This document shows, one piece after another, positions 9,331 through 18,304 of a DNA stretch of 64,000 nt. The stretch lies in NCBI RefSeq assembly GCF_900166665.1, contig NZ_LT800494.1, positions 4,155,544-4,219,543 on the forward strand, written 5' to 3'. Both the position numbers and the translations under genes were made by a program. Origin of the DNA: Cytobacillus gottheilii. GTDB taxonomy: Bacteria > Bacillota > Bacilli > Bacillales > Cytobacillaceae. Every line of letters starts with the position of its first letter. Within the stretch, counting starts at the first letter, position 1. A model generated the notes under the pieces. That model was not told the DNA's origin. It searched no databases and was given only the letters and a program-made list of their open reading frames with translations.

Positions 9331-10791
9331 TTACAATACCGGTTTTTGTTTATGATGATCTGTTTCCTGCTCAAACGCGTGAGCAACACGATAAATGGTA
9401 CTCTCATCAAAATGTTTTCCAATAATCTGCAGACCCAGCGGCAGACCTTCGCTTGACATTCCGCATGGAACTGAAATACCTGGCACACCTGCAAGATTCA
9501 CTGGAATTGTTAAAATATCATTTGCGTACATCGTTAACGGATCGTCCACTTTTTCACCAAGCTTAAAGGCTGGAGTTGGTGTTGTTGGTCCAATAATGAC
9601 ATCATAGTTTTCAAACACTTGTTCAAAATCTTGTTTAATTAATGTGCGCACCTTTTGTGCCTTTTTATAATAAGCATCATAATAGCCTGAGCTTAATGCA
9701 AATGTACCTAACATAATTCTGCGTTTTACTTCGTCTCCAAATCCTTCAGCTCGTGTCTTTTTGTATAGTTCTAACAGATTTTCAGGATTTTCAGTACGAT
9801 AGCCATACCGTACGCCATCAAAACGCGCTAAGTTGGCAGATGCCTCAGATGACGATAATAGGTAGTAAGCAGCCAAGGCATATTTTGAATGAGGCAATGA
9901 AACCTCTTCCCATGTTGCTCCTAATTTTTCAAGAACACTTAGCGATTTCAAAACAGAAGCTCGCACTTCTTCTGTTACACCTTCTCCTAAGTATTCCTTT
10001 GGCACTGCAATTCTCAGCCCCTTTACATCGCCTGTTAGAGCCTCCGTAAAGTTTGGCACATCCACATTTGCTGAAGTGGAATCCATTGGATCAAGGCCAG
10101 CAATTGCCTGCAGCAAGAAGGCATTGTCCTCGACATTTCTTGTAATAGGACCAATTTGATCAAGTGAAGAGGCGAACGCAACAAGCCCAAAACGAGAAAC
10201 ACGTCCATATGTAGGCTTTAGACCGACTACTCCACAAAAAGATGCCGGCTGTCTAATCGAACCGCCTGTATCAGATCCTAATGAAAAAAGAACCTCCCCA
10301 GCAGCAACTGATGCAGCAGATCCACCTGAAGAACCGCCGGGAACATGTTCGATATTCCATGGGTTGCGTACTGGTTTGAAGCCAGAATTCTCGTTAGAAG
10401 AACCCATTGCAAATTCATCCATATTCAGTTTTCCAACTGTAATGGTTTCCGCACTATGTAATTTATTGACTACGGTAGCATCGTAAATCGGATCAAAGTT
10501 GTCCAATATTTTACTTGCACAAGTGGTTCTCAAGCCTTGAGTGACAATGTTATCTTTCACACCAATCGGCATCCCAAACAGTATGCCTTTTGTTTCACCA
10601 GCTGTAAGCTTGGCATCTAAGTCCTTTGCTTTTTGAAGCGCCTTTTCCTCATCTAATGTTAAAAAGGCCTGAACTTTATCGTCTACCTCCGAAATTCTTT
10701 TAAAAGAATATGAAACGAGGTCAGAGACGGAAATTTCTTTACTATGAAGCTTTGCATGCAATGCTTTTACTCCATCATCAAATAAGCTCAT
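9331..10791 (-). CDS. gatA: glutamyl-tRNA(Gln) amidotransferase subunit A
   Basis: GatA (486 aa) is the glutaminase of the transamidosome. It has the amidase signature with the Ser-cisSer-Lys triad: the lysine in GVKDNIVT, and the serines in [15 protein letters not shown], followed by the oxyanion block [16 protein letters not shown]. It lies 13 bases before gatB and 46 bases after gatC. AACTGGAGGGAAACAT spans its start. Length and motifs match the family throughout. Confidence 0.97.
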   Translation of the reverse strand: MSLFDDGVKALHAKLHSKEISVSDLVSYSFKRISEVDDKVQAFLTLDEEKALQKAKDLDAKLTAGETKGILFGMPIGVKDNIVTQGLRTTCASKILDNFDPIYDATVVNKLHSAETITVGKLNMDEFAMGSSNENSGFKPVRNPWNIEHVPGGSSGGSAASVAAGEVLFSLGSDTGGSIRQPASFCGVVGLKPTYGRVSRFGLVAFASSLDQIGPITRNVEDNAFLLQAIAGLDPMDSTSANVDVPNFTEALTGDVKGLRIAVPKEYLGEGVTEEVRASVLKSLSVLEKLGATWEEVSLPHSKYALAAYYLLSSSEASANLARFDGVRYGYRTENPENLLELYKKTRAEGFGDEVKRRIMLGTFALSSGYYDAYYKKAQKVRTLIKQDFEQVFENYDVIIGPTTPTPAFKLGEKVDDPLTMYANDILTIPVNLAGVPGISVPCGMSSEGLPLGLQIIGKHFDESTIYRVAHAFEQETDHHKQKPVL

Positions 10792-10837
10792 ATGTTTCCC
10801 TCCAGTTCTCTCTATCTTTTATGATACTAATTCCGAT

Positions 10838-11134
10838 TTACTCTTCCGTCATAATAGGCGGTACTTTAATATAGCCATCCTGATGATTTGGAGCATTTTT
10901 TACAACTTCAGATTGCGGCAGCCCTTGCTTTGCCACGTCTTCCCGCAATACATTTTTCATATCAAGAACATGTGAAGTTGGTTCGACTCCATCTGTATCA
11001 AGCTCATTCAGCTGCTCAGCAAACGTAATCATCCTATCCAACTGGTTGCGGAACGATTCGGTTTCTTCTTCTGATAACTGCAGTCTCGCCAAATTTGCTA
11101 CATGTTTTACTTGATCTGATGAAATTCTTGTCAT
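10838..11134 (-). CDS. gatC: Asp/Glu-tRNA amidotransferase subunit C
   Basis: GatC (98 aa) wraps around GatA and stabilises it on GatB. The family pattern is clear: [16 protein letters not shown] near the N-terminus, then [22 protein letters not shown] and VLREDVA. The start is the ATG 14 codons into the longest open frame, preceded by TTTTTGGAGGTGCAC. It leads the gatCAB operon, whose promoter must lie in the 250-bp gap shared with the divergent TetR gene. Confidence 0.96.
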   Translation of the reverse strand: MTRISSDQVKHVANLARLQLSEEETESFRNQLDRMITFAEQLNELDTDGVEPTSHVLDMKNVLREDVAKQGLPQSEVVKNAPNHQDGYIKVPPIMTEE

Positions 11135-11314
11135 TATGTGCACCTCCAAAAACATTGTTATTCCTATGTACATTACTATTGATCATATCAAACTTTCACG
11201 CGTTAAAGCAATGTTCGTCCTATTTGTACCCTACTCATTTTATCATGAAATTCCTGTTTGTTATGGACTTTTCCCTTTAACCGATTGCTTGGCAAGTATT
11301 TTATTCTGTTAGGT

Positions 11315-11343
11315 TTGACAAAACAAGTTTTAATGGGTTTTAA
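11315..11343 (+). promoter_or_regulatory. sigma-A promoter of the tetR-thioesterase-KAS operon
   Basis: TTGACA at 11315-11320, a 17-base spacer and TTTAAT at 11338-11343 make a good vegetative promoter. The TetR-type operator starts five bases downstream, where a bound repressor would block transcription. Confidence 0.72.
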
Positions 11344-11345
11344 TA

Positions 11346-11366
11346 AAAAAGACCGATCGTTCTTTT
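11346..11366 (+). promoter_or_regulatory. TetR-type operator 1
   Basis: The near-perfect palindrome AAAGACCGATCGTTCTTT is centred on CGATCG and lies between the -10 box and the ribosome binding site (AAGGGAG) of the tetR gene. A matching site occurs at 11988-12010, so autoregulation by the encoded TetR protein is inferred. Confidence 0.72.
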
Positions 11367-11384
11367 ATCGAAGGGAGATATACT

Positions 11385-11963
11385 ATGAATAAAGGCGAAA
11401 GAACCAAAAATTATATCATTGAGCAATCATCCTCTTTATTTAACACAATTGGTTATAAAGCCACATCCATTTCAGATATTATGAGTGCTACTGGACTTAA
11501 AAAAGGGGGCATTTATAATCACTTCGAAAGTAAAGAAGCCATTGCCAGAGCTTCCCTTCAGCATTTAATCAATACACTAAAATGTAAATATAAAGAGGAG
11601 ATTTCTCTAAGTTCTACTGCTCATGGCAAATTAAATGCCTTTTTTGCTACATTTAGCACGTTAGCTACTGATCAAATTGTTATTGGCGGGTGTCCATTAA
11701 TGAATGCAGCCATTGAAGCAGATGACACAAATTTTGAATTTGATGGAGAAGTCAAAGATGGATTTAATGGTCTTTCCGGCTTCGTGCAAAAGATATTGGA
11801 ATTCGGCATAGATAGTGGTGAAATAAATAAAAAAGTAAATCCCGAACAAATGTCAATATTTATATTAGCTTCATTAGAAGGCGGTCTTGCTCTTAGCAGA
11901 TTATATAAAGAAAAGAAATATCTTGATACCGTAATTATGCAATTGAACAGCCAATTATTTTAG
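11385..11963 (+). CDS. TetR/AcrR family transcriptional regulator
   Basis: A 192-aa repressor. The N-terminal helix-turn-helix is typical: FNTIGYKATSISDIMSATGL, then KKGGIYNHFESKEA (residues 17-52). The C-terminal half is the ligand-binding part and resembles the group with a TetR_C domain (GGCPLMNAAIEADD), as in YxaF/LmrA-like regulators. It is the first gene of a three-gene unit with a thioesterase and a ketoacyl synthase and probably represses the unit through the two shared operators. A fatty acyl or phenolic ligand is a guess from its neighbours. Confidence 0.9.
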   Translation: MNKGERTKNYIIEQSSSLFNTIGYKATSISDIMSATGLKKGGIYNHFESKEAIARASLQHLINTLKCKYKEEISLSSTAHGKLNAFFATFSTLATDQIVIGGCPLMNAAIEADDTNFEFDGEVKDGFNGLSGFVQKILEFGIDSGEINKKVNPEQMSIFILASLEGGLALSRLYKEKKYLDTVIMQLNSQLF

Positions 11964-11987
11964 CGTCAATTGCTTTTTTTACCACCT

Positions 11988-12010
11988 AAAACAGACCGAT
12001 TGGTTTCTTA
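11988..12010 (+). promoter_or_regulatory. TetR-type operator 2
   Basis: AAACAGACCGATTGGTTTCT shares AGACCGAT and the inverted T-rich arm with operator 1 and lies between tetR and the thioesterase gene, 20 bases before its start. It suggests a second point of control within the operon. Confidence 0.68.
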
Positions 12011-12028
12011 AATAATAAAAGAGGTGAT

Positions 12029-12478
12029 ATGATGGAGCCTTACATTCAATTAAATGCCAATAAAAAAATCCCTGTTCCGCCCATCGCTAAGCTTATCGGC
12101 TTTTTTCCTACAGAAATTAAAAGTGGTGAAACGACTTTTGAATTAGAGACAAAAGAGGTACATTTTAACCCAATGGGAACTGTTCATGGAGGAGTTTTAT
12201 CTGATTTGGCTGATGCAGCAATGGGATTAGCTTATTCCACACTGTTAAAAGAAAATGAGACCTTTACTACAATCGAGTTAAAAATTAACTTTCTTAAACC
12301 CATTTGGCTAACAACCTTAAAAGCACACGCCAAAGTAATAAAAAAAGGAAAAACAATTGGCTATATAGACTGCTCAATTTATGACGGCGATGGTGCCATT
12401 GTTGCCATGGCAAGCTCGACATGTATGACATTAACCGGAGAAAATGCAAAAAATAGAAAACTGGAAAATAATACTTGA
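12029..12478 (+). CDS. PaaI family hotdog thioesterase
   Basis: A 149-aa hotdog-fold protein (usual length 130-150). The catalytic segment is NPMGTVHGGVLSDLADAAMG (about residues 47-66), typical of the PaaI/YdiI acyl-CoA thioesterases, followed by TIELKINFLKPI. It would hydrolyse acyl-CoA or aryl-CoA thioesters in the cytoplasm. Two adjacent ATGs follow AAAGAGGTGAT; either could start the protein. Its stop overlaps the longest open frame of the next gene, and the ribosome binding site of that gene lies just after it. Confidence 0.88.
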   Translation: MMEPYIQLNANKKIPVPPIAKLIGFFPTEIKSGETTFELETKEVHFNPMGTVHGGVLSDLADAAMGLAYSTLLKENETFTTIELKINFLKPIWLTTLKAHAKVIKKGKTIGYIDCSIYDGDGAIVAMASSTCMTLTGENAKNRKLENNT

Positions 12479-12492
12479 GCGGAGGTATTACT

Positions 12493-13728
12493 ATGAATCG
12501 GAGAGTGGTTGTTACAGGATATGGATCCATTTCACCATTGGGAAATGACACAGAGACGTTATGGAATCATGTAATTGGAGCCAAATCAGGAATTTCAAAA
12601 ATTGAATTTGAGGGTTATGAGGATATCCGCACAAAAGTAGCTGGCCTTATTAAAGATTTTTCCCCAAACCTATATTTTGAAAAAAAAGAAATGAACAAGT
12701 ATGACAAGTTTGTACAATATGCCTATGCTGCTGCAGCACAAGCATTAAATCAATCAAGATTAATAATAGAAAACGAAGATCCATATAGACTAGGAGTCTT
12801 CATTGGTTCTGGTATAGGAGGTATGGACACCTTTTTAAGCAATCATAAGAACTTAATAGATAATGGCACAAAGAAAGTTTCTCCCTTCATGGCACCTATG
12901 ATGATCAGCAACATGGCAGCCGGAATTGTCTCAATCAAAACTGGATTTAAAGGGACTAGTTTTTCACCTGTTTCTGCCTGTGCAACTAGCAATCATGCAA
13001 TTGGAGAAGCTTTCCTAAATATACGTCATGGTTATTCTGATGCCATTTTAGCAGGCGGCACAGAAGCTTCTATTAATGCTTTATCATTTGCAGGCTTCTC
13101 AAGAATGAAAGCCATGAGTGCACATAATGACAATCCTGCAAAGGCGAGCAGACCTTTTGATAAACAGCGGGATGGGTTTGTTATGGCGGAAGGAGCAGGC
13201 ATTTTGCTCCTTGAAGAATATAAACACGCGTTAAAACGAGGTGCACATATCTTAGGAGAGATTATTGGTTATGGATCAACGACTGACGCTTTTCACATTA
13301 CATCTCCTGATTTTCGCGGTGCAGCACAGGCAATGAAACTGGCCATTCAATCAGCAGAGATTACCCCTGCAGATATTGAATACATCAATGCTCATGGAAC
13401 AAGCACGCCAGAAGGTGATAAATCTGAAACGAAAGCAATAAAGGCTGTATTTGGTGAGCATGCATATAAACTCAAAGTTAGCTCGACAAAATCCATGACC
13501 GGTCATCTATTCGGAGCTGCTGGCGGAATTGAATCTATTATAACTATGAACAGTTTATCTGCTGGCATATTGCCGCCAACCATTAATTATGAAAATCCTG
13601 ATGAGGAATGTGACCTTGATTATGTTCCAAATACACCCATAAACAGCAGCATCCATTATGCTCTTTCAAATGGATTTGGATTTGGCGGCCATAATGCCGT
13701 GCTGGTATTCAAAAAGTTTGCAGAATAA
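12493..13728 (+). CDS. beta-ketoacyl-ACP synthase II-like (FabF family)
   Basis: A 411-aa condensing enzyme of the FabF type. It begins RRVVVTGYGSISPLG, and the Cys-His-His triad is visible: SACATSNHAIGEA (nucleophile), NAHGTSTPEGDKSET, and KSMTGHLFGAAGG. The last block is FGFGGHNAVLVF. ATG at 12493 follows GAGCGGAGG. It is probably not the housekeeping FabF: it sits with a thioesterase under a TetR gene, without fabH or acpP. It may make or modify a special acyl chain under regulated conditions (inference). Confidence 0.9.
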   Translation: MNRRVVVTGYGSISPLGNDTETLWNHVIGAKSGISKIEFEGYEDIRTKVAGLIKDFSPNLYFEKKEMNKYDKFVQYAYAAAAQALNQSRLIIENEDPYRLGVFIGSGIGGMDTFLSNHKNLIDNGTKKVSPFMAPMMISNMAAGIVSIKTGFKGTSFSPVSACATSNHAIGEAFLNIRHGYSDAILAGGTEASINALSFAGFSRMKAMSAHNDNPAKASRPFDKQRDGFVMAEGAGILLLEEYKHALKRGAHILGEIIGYGSTTDAFHITSPDFRGAAQAMKLAIQSAEITPADIEYINAHGTSTPEGDKSETKAIKAVFGEHAYKLKVSSTKSMTGHLFGAAGGIESIITMNSLSAGILPPTINYENPDEECDLDYVPNTPINSSIHYALSNGFGFGGHNAVLVFKKFAE

Positions 13729-13813
13729 CTGTATGGTTTTAATAAACCAGTCAGGAAGCTGGAACATACGTATTTAATCCAATTATAAATATGAATAATT
13801 CTCAGAAGATCTT

Positions 13814-15160
13814 TTAAAAAAGCACACCAAGAACATCTAAGAAAACAACCACGATTGCAGCAGGTGCAGCATATTTTACCAGAAAGTACCATGTATGAAA
13901 TAATGGAAGTGAAACGTCTGCACCCTGCTTCATTTCCCTCAACAAGTCACTTTTCTTTATTTTTAACGAAATAAAGAAAGAGGTAAAAAAAGCTCCAAGC
14001 GGCATTAAGACATTGCTTGCTGCATAATCGACTAAATCAAAAAAGGTTTTATCCCAAAGCTTTACATCCTCCATGATGCCGTAAGAGAGGGCAGAAGGAA
14101 TTCCAATGAGAAAAATAAGCAGCCCAAACATCCAAGTATACTTCTGCCTTTTTACAGGATCTTGCTTTGCCGTTACCGATACAGCAATCTCTATCATAGA
14201 AAAGGCTGATGTTAAGGCAGCAAATAGAAACAGGATTAAGAACGAGCTAAAAAAGAATACACCAAATTCCATCTGAGCAAACACCGCAGCAAGGGCGATG
14301 AATACGAGAGGCGGTCCTGCATTTGGCTCAATCCCGAAGGAAAAAACTCCAGGGAAAATTGCGAGACCAGCAAGCAAACACACAAATAAATTCATTGCGA
14401 TAATTAAGAAGGCTGAGCGCGGCAGGTTTTGTGACCTTGGTAAATAGGATGCATATGTAACCATTACAGAAGAACCTAAACTAATTGTAAAAAAAGCCTG
14501 TCCGAGCGCAAATAAAATAGACTCTGAAGTTAATTGCCCAAAATCAGGTACAAGTAAAAATTTTACCCCCTCTGCTGCACCATCGAGTGTCAGCGATCGG
14601 ATAACGACGATAATAAATAATCCAAACAAAACAGGCATTAGTATTTTACTGACCTTTTCTATGCCTTTTTGCACACCTTTTGCCACTACCATCACCGTAA
14701 GTGTAATAAAAACAAACTGCCCAACCAATGTCGCTAGCGGGTCAGAAATAATTTCTTCAAATAGTACCCCGTATTCATGTATTGAGAGTCCATTCAAACC
14801 GCCTGTTAACGCTTCACACAAGTAAAGGATGATCCATCCGCCAATGACACTGTAAAAAGATAGCACTAAGATTCCAATCAGTACTCCAGCTCGTCCTAAA
14901 AGCGGCCACATCGAATTCGGCGCCATTTTTTTATAGATGGAAACAGCATTATCCTGTCCCTTCCTGCCTACAATAAATTCACCGACAAGCAATGGATAGC
15001 CAATTAATAAAGCAAATACAAGAAAAACTAGAAAAAAAGCTCCACCCCCGCCTGTTCCTGCAATATAAGGAAATTTCCATATTGCCCCTAACCCTATTGC
15101 AGAACCTGCTGCGGCTAAAATAAAGCCTATTTTAGATGACCATTGTTCATTTTGCTTCAT
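13814..15160 (-). CDS. sodium-dependent transporter, NSS (SNF) family
   Basis: A 448-aa LeuT-fold protein with about eleven membrane segments. It starts SSKIGFILAAAGSAIGLGAI, the TM1 sodium- and substrate-binding stretch, followed by WKFPYIAGTGGGGAFFLVFL and the loop GQDNAVSIYKKMAP. The family imports amino acids or other amines with Na+; the substrate is not readable. It is convergent with the ketoacyl synthase gene and separated from yueI by a 450-bp region holding a dispersed repeat. Confidence 0.92.
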   Translation of the reverse strand: MKQNEQWSSKIGFILAAAGSAIGLGAIWKFPYIAGTGGGGAFFLVFLVFALLIGYPLLVGEFIVGRKGQDNAVSIYKKMAPNSMWPLLGRAGVLIGILVLSFYSVIGGWIILYLCEALTGGLNGLSIHEYGVLFEEIISDPLATLVGQFVFITLTVMVVAKGVQKGIEKVSKILMPVLFGLFIIVVIRSLTLDGAAEGVKFLLVPDFGQLTSESILFALGQAFFTISLGSSVMVTYASYLPRSQNLPRSAFLIIAMNLFVCLLAGLAIFPGVFSFGIEPNAGPPLVFIALAAVFAQMEFGVFFFSSFLILFLFAALTSAFSMIEIAVSVTAKQDPVKRQKYTWMFGLLIFLIGIPSALSYGIMEDVKLWDKTFFDLVDYAASNVLMPLGAFFTSFFISLKIKKSDLLREMKQGADVSLPLFHTWYFLVKYAAPAAIVVVFLDVLGVLF

Positions 15161-15362
15161 TCTGCCTTCTTCCTTCCATTACTTGAATTCATATCTATTA
15201 TATTATTGTTATGACTTCTTTCATTACTAATTTCTGATGTAAGAAGCTGTTAGAAGGTAGGAGAATTCTAGAATCCTGTATATAAAAGTACAAAAAGAGG
15301 CTAGGGCAAAACGAAATTAATATTTTTTAGACACGAATATTTATAATCCTGGTTTGGTATTT

Positions 15363-15577
15363 AAACAAGCCCGTTCCACCTGCGCTGCGGACCCTCGCTT
15401 TCCGCGGGGAGCAAGCTAAGCCTCCTCGTCACTCCGTTCCTGCGGGGTATCACCCTTGCTCTTCAGCCCGCAGGAGTCGAGGGCCTCCGCTCCATTTCAC
15501 TCATGTTTAGAAATATTAAATGTTAAAAACAAATAAAAACCGGATGATTAGAAAGATTAACCTCCTACTCATTCGCT
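15363..15577 (+). repeat. dispersed repeat family A, copy 2
   Basis: It carries the same ordered blocks as copy 1: AAACAAGCCCGTTCCACCTG, GCGCTGCGGACCCTCGCTTT, CCTGCGGGGTATCACC, GGAGTCGAGGGCCTCC and CTCCATTTCACTCATG, then GATGATTAGAAAGATT and a matching arm ending CTCATTCGCTTC. It fills most of the 454-bp gap between the NSS transporter and yueI. Confidence 0.8.
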
Positions 15578-15614
15578 TCTGTGGTTACGCTGAATACTTA
15601 TGTCTTAGTATGTT

Positions 15615-16052
15615 TTAGTTGCCCTTAAATAATTTCGCAAAAAAACCTTTCTTAGGTTTCTTTATTTCAGGTGTCAATTGTGGCTGCCCCTCATCCACAA
15701 AGATGTTTTCTTTATCGATCGCATAATCATAAGCCAGTACAAGCCCAATATCAGTATTATGGTCTTTATTCGTGACCATTGTGTATTCAATATGATACTT
15801 TGATGCTGCTTTCATGTACTTTGATAAATACTCATAATTCATGTTTCCGTTTAAGTAGAGATGTGCCTCACGGTTTTCCTGCATTGCTTTCTCTGCTTCT
15901 TTGTTCACTCCGCTTTTTCGAACTTGAGGCTGTGTTAAAGCGATTACGATTCTTTCTCTTAACGTCCCCAGGAACTTCCTGCGCTCATCTGGTTTTGTCT
16001 GTTTTTCGCCGTACATTCCTTTTTGCAAATATTCGTCCACATGATCAGCCAT
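15615..16052 (-). CDS. yueI: YueI family protein (DUF1694)
   Basis: A 145-aa soluble protein matching the DUF1694 pattern of B. subtilis YueI: VDEYLQKGMYG, then TKPDERRKFLGTLRERIVIA, ALTQPQVRKSG, and later HLYLNGNMNYEYLSKYM. The C-terminal tail is basic (KKGFFAKLFKGN). Function unknown; the fold is thought to resemble ribosomal L7Ae-like proteins, which I cannot confirm. GGAGGTGCAAG precedes the ATG, and a perfect 16-bp palindrome lies 42 bp upstream of the start. Confidence 0.85.
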   Translation of the reverse strand: MADHVDEYLQKGMYGEKQTKPDERRKFLGTLRERIVIALTQPQVRKSGVNKEAEKAMQENREAHLYLNGNMNYEYLSKYMKAASKYHIEYTMVTNKDHNTDIGLVLAYDYAIDKENIFVDEGQPQLTPEIKKPKKGFFAKLFKGN

Positions 16053-16093
16053 CTTGCACCTCCAGCTTGAATTTATTCAACCCCTTACCATTC

Positions 16094-16109
16094 AATCAAA
16101 CGTTTGATT
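16094..16109. promoter_or_regulatory. perfect 16-bp palindrome upstream of yueI
   Basis: AATCAAACGTTTGATT is a perfect inverted repeat of operator size (two 8-base arms, no spacer). It lies just upstream of yueI on its promoter side and resembles TetR-family operators. No second copy was noticed in the window, and the cognate regulator is unknown. Confidence 0.5.
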
Positions 16110-16541
16110 AATATGTATGTTCGCATATGTTATGTGAATTATAACATTGGTCAGTGTTGGTACTCCAGGCTTACTCTTACACCTTTAATACTTCTTGAAA
16201 CACTTGCTATATATGATTTAACCTAATTGTGATGTATCTATTCAACACTATGCGCACTTATTCAAGTTATTCCTAAGAATGGTTGTCAAAATCTATCGGC
16301 AACTCTAGACATATTAGATGTTACAGATTTAATTTTATTAATTTGATTGTATAGATATGTCTTTACATCCGTATGATTGCGTAAATAAGTCATTATAGTG
16401 AATTTTTATACATTTCGACATAAACAGCAGTTGGACTAAAAAGACATAGTGATCTACCTATGTTATGATGGATAGTGCATTTTCCCAGGTGGAAACAAAT
16501 TGGATTTTTTCATGAAATGTATACACCTGAATATAACTATA
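16110..16541. other. AT-rich gap upstream of the symporter operon
   Basis: No coding frame is supported. The stretch should hold the promoter or promoters of the symporter operon; the B. subtilis equivalent (opuE) is osmotically controlled by sigma-A and sigma-B promoters. I could not identify a convincing match to either consensus here. Confidence 0.5.
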
Positions 16542-16557
16542 CAAAGGAGGTGAAAAA

Positions 16558-16659
16558 ATGGGGTTAGCTGCAGCAACCTGGTTTTGGCTGCTTGTGCCAA
16601 TGCCTTTATTAGTGATTCTATCCGCATTTACTTATTACACTGAGAAGAGGAGAGAATAA
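16558..16659 (+). CDS. symporter small accessory protein
   Basis: A 33-aa gene with a very strong ribosome binding site (AAAGGAGGTG, seven bases before ATG). The peptide has one membrane segment (residues about 3-25, TWFWLLVPMPLLVILSAF) and a basic tail ending EKRRE. It ends four bases before the proline symporter gene. This matches the recognised class of small accessory proteins found directly upstream of sodium:solute symporters, which probably associate with the transporter in the membrane. Tight spacing implies coupled synthesis. Confidence 0.8.
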   Translation: MGLAAATWFWLLVPMPLLVILSAFTYYTEKRRE

Positions 16660-16663
16660 TACA

Positions 16664-18127
16664 ATGGACATAAATATTCCTACACTCATTTCTATCATCA
16701 TCTATTTAATTGGAATGATTGTTATTGGCTATTTGGCCGCACGAAAAACTAAGGATTTATCTGATTATGTGCTTGGCGGAAGGGGACTTGGCCCTGGTGT
16801 TGCCGCATTGAGTGCTGGTGCTTCTGATATGAGCAGCTGGCTCATGCTCGGATTGCCAGGAGCCATGTATGTTGGGGGAATGAGCGAGATATGGCTTCCA
16901 ATCGGTTTGGCTATTGGCGCCTACCTTAATTGGCAATTTATCGCAAAGCCTTTGCGTGTTTATACAGAAGTTGCCGATAACTCTATTACAATCCCTGATT
17001 TCTTTGAAAATCGATTTAAGGATGACTCTAAAATTCTTCGGGTGATTTCTGCTATTGTCATTCTAGTATTCTTTACTTTTTATACTTCCTCTAGTTTGGT
17101 TGGAGGAGCTATATTACTAGAAAACTCTTTTGGAATGGATTATATTGCAGCTTTATGGATCGGAGCTTTGGTGATTGTCACGTACACCTTTTTTGGCGGT
17201 TTTCTGGCAGCGAGCTGGACAGACTTCATTCAAGGAATTCTCATGTTCCTTGCCCTGATTATTATTCCAGTAGTTGTTATCTTTGAGCTTGGTGGCTGGA
17301 ATGAGACCATTAATACAATTGGCAGCATAGATCCTTCATTCTTAAATGTGTATTCCGGCACAACCGTAATTGGCGTTGTCTCTTTGCTTGCATGGGGATT
17401 AGGATACTTTGGACAGCCTCATATACTTGTTCGATTTATGGGTATACGTTCGACTAAGGATATTCCGAAAGCAAGATTTATTGGAATGGGCTGGATGGTA
17501 TTATCTTTGTTTGGAGCTATTTTTATTGGCTTTACCGGAATTGCTTATTTTGCGGAGACTCCGCTCGAAAATTCGGAAACTGTTTTTATCTTATTAACAC
17601 AGGTATTATTTAATCCGGTTGTTGCCGGCTTTTTACTCGCAGCCATTCTCTCAGCAATCATGAGTACTGTTGATTCACAATTGCTCGTTTCTTCCAGTGC
17701 ACTTGCAAACGATTTTTATAAATCAATTTTCAGAAGAAATGCTTCGAAAAAAGAAGAGATGATTGTTGGCAGAATCGCTGTAATCGGCATTGCAATTATT
17801 GCTATATTGCTAGGATATAATCCTGATAGTAAGGTACTGGAACTCGTCAGTTATGCTTGGGCAGGATTCGGGGCAGCGTTTGGTCCTGTCATTGTGCTGA
17901 GCCTATTCTGGAAACGAATGAATCGAAATGGTGCCATAGCTGGAATTATTACAGGAGCAGCAACCGTTATAATCTGGTCGCAGATTGAAGGCGGAATCTT
18001 TGATCTATATGAACTTGCACCAGGATTTCTATTTGGTGTGATCGCTATTATGATCTTCAGCCTAATGGGCAGCAGTCCCAGCAAGCAGGTACAGGAAGAA
18101 TACAACTTATATAAATCTAAGCTCTAG
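16664..18127 (+). CDS. putP: sodium/proline symporter (PutP/OpuE type)
   Basis: A 487-aa sodium:solute symporter with about 13 membrane segments. Diagnostic stretches are DYVLGGRGLGPGVAALSAGA and DMSSWLMLGLPGAMYVGG (TM2 region), and the TM8-9 Na+ site AAILSAIMSTVDSQLLVSSS. It imports proline with Na+, for nutrition or osmoprotection. Its position between camS and gatCAB matches opuE in B. subtilis, and the P5C dehydrogenase gene is convergent next door. GAAGAGGAGAG precedes the ATG. Confidence 0.92.
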   Translation: MDINIPTLISIIIYLIGMIVIGYLAARKTKDLSDYVLGGRGLGPGVAALSAGASDMSSWLMLGLPGAMYVGGMSEIWLPIGLAIGAYLNWQFIAKPLRVYTEVADNSITIPDFFENRFKDDSKILRVISAIVILVFFTFYTSSSLVGGAILLENSFGMDYIAALWIGALVIVTYTFFGGFLAASWTDFIQGILMFLALIIIPVVVIFELGGWNETINTIGSIDPSFLNVYSGTTVIGVVSLLAWGLGYFGQPHILVRFMGIRSTKDIPKARFIGMGWMVLSLFGAIFIGFTGIAYFAETPLENSETVFILLTQVLFNPVVAGFLLAAILSAIMSTVDSQLLVSSSALANDFYKSIFRRNASKKEEMIVGRIAVIGIAIIAILLGYNPDSKVLELVSYAWAGFGAAFGPVIVLSLFWKRMNRNGAIAGIITGAATVIIWSQIEGGIFDLYELAPGFLFGVIAIMIFSLMGSSPSKQVQEEYNLYKSKL

Positions 18128-18266
18128 GAATTAGACCTATCATGGTCAAGAGAGTGTCATCTTCTTTTCTGCTAGTAAAGCAAACTTATGACTGGCGGGC
18201 CTGCAAGGAGAACTTTTTTATATGTTAAATTTTCTTCTATACTGCTTATTTACGGTTTTAGAAATG

Positions 18267-18298
18267 AAAAACTCCCTCTGCGTAAGAGGGAGTTTTCG
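18267..18298. terminator. bidirectional terminator between putP and rocA
   Basis: The stem AAAACTCCCTCT / AGAGGGAGTTTT with a 6-base loop lies between the convergent putP and rocA genes. A and T runs on both sides allow it to serve both. Confidence 0.85.
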
Positions 18299-18304
18299 TC
18301 TATT

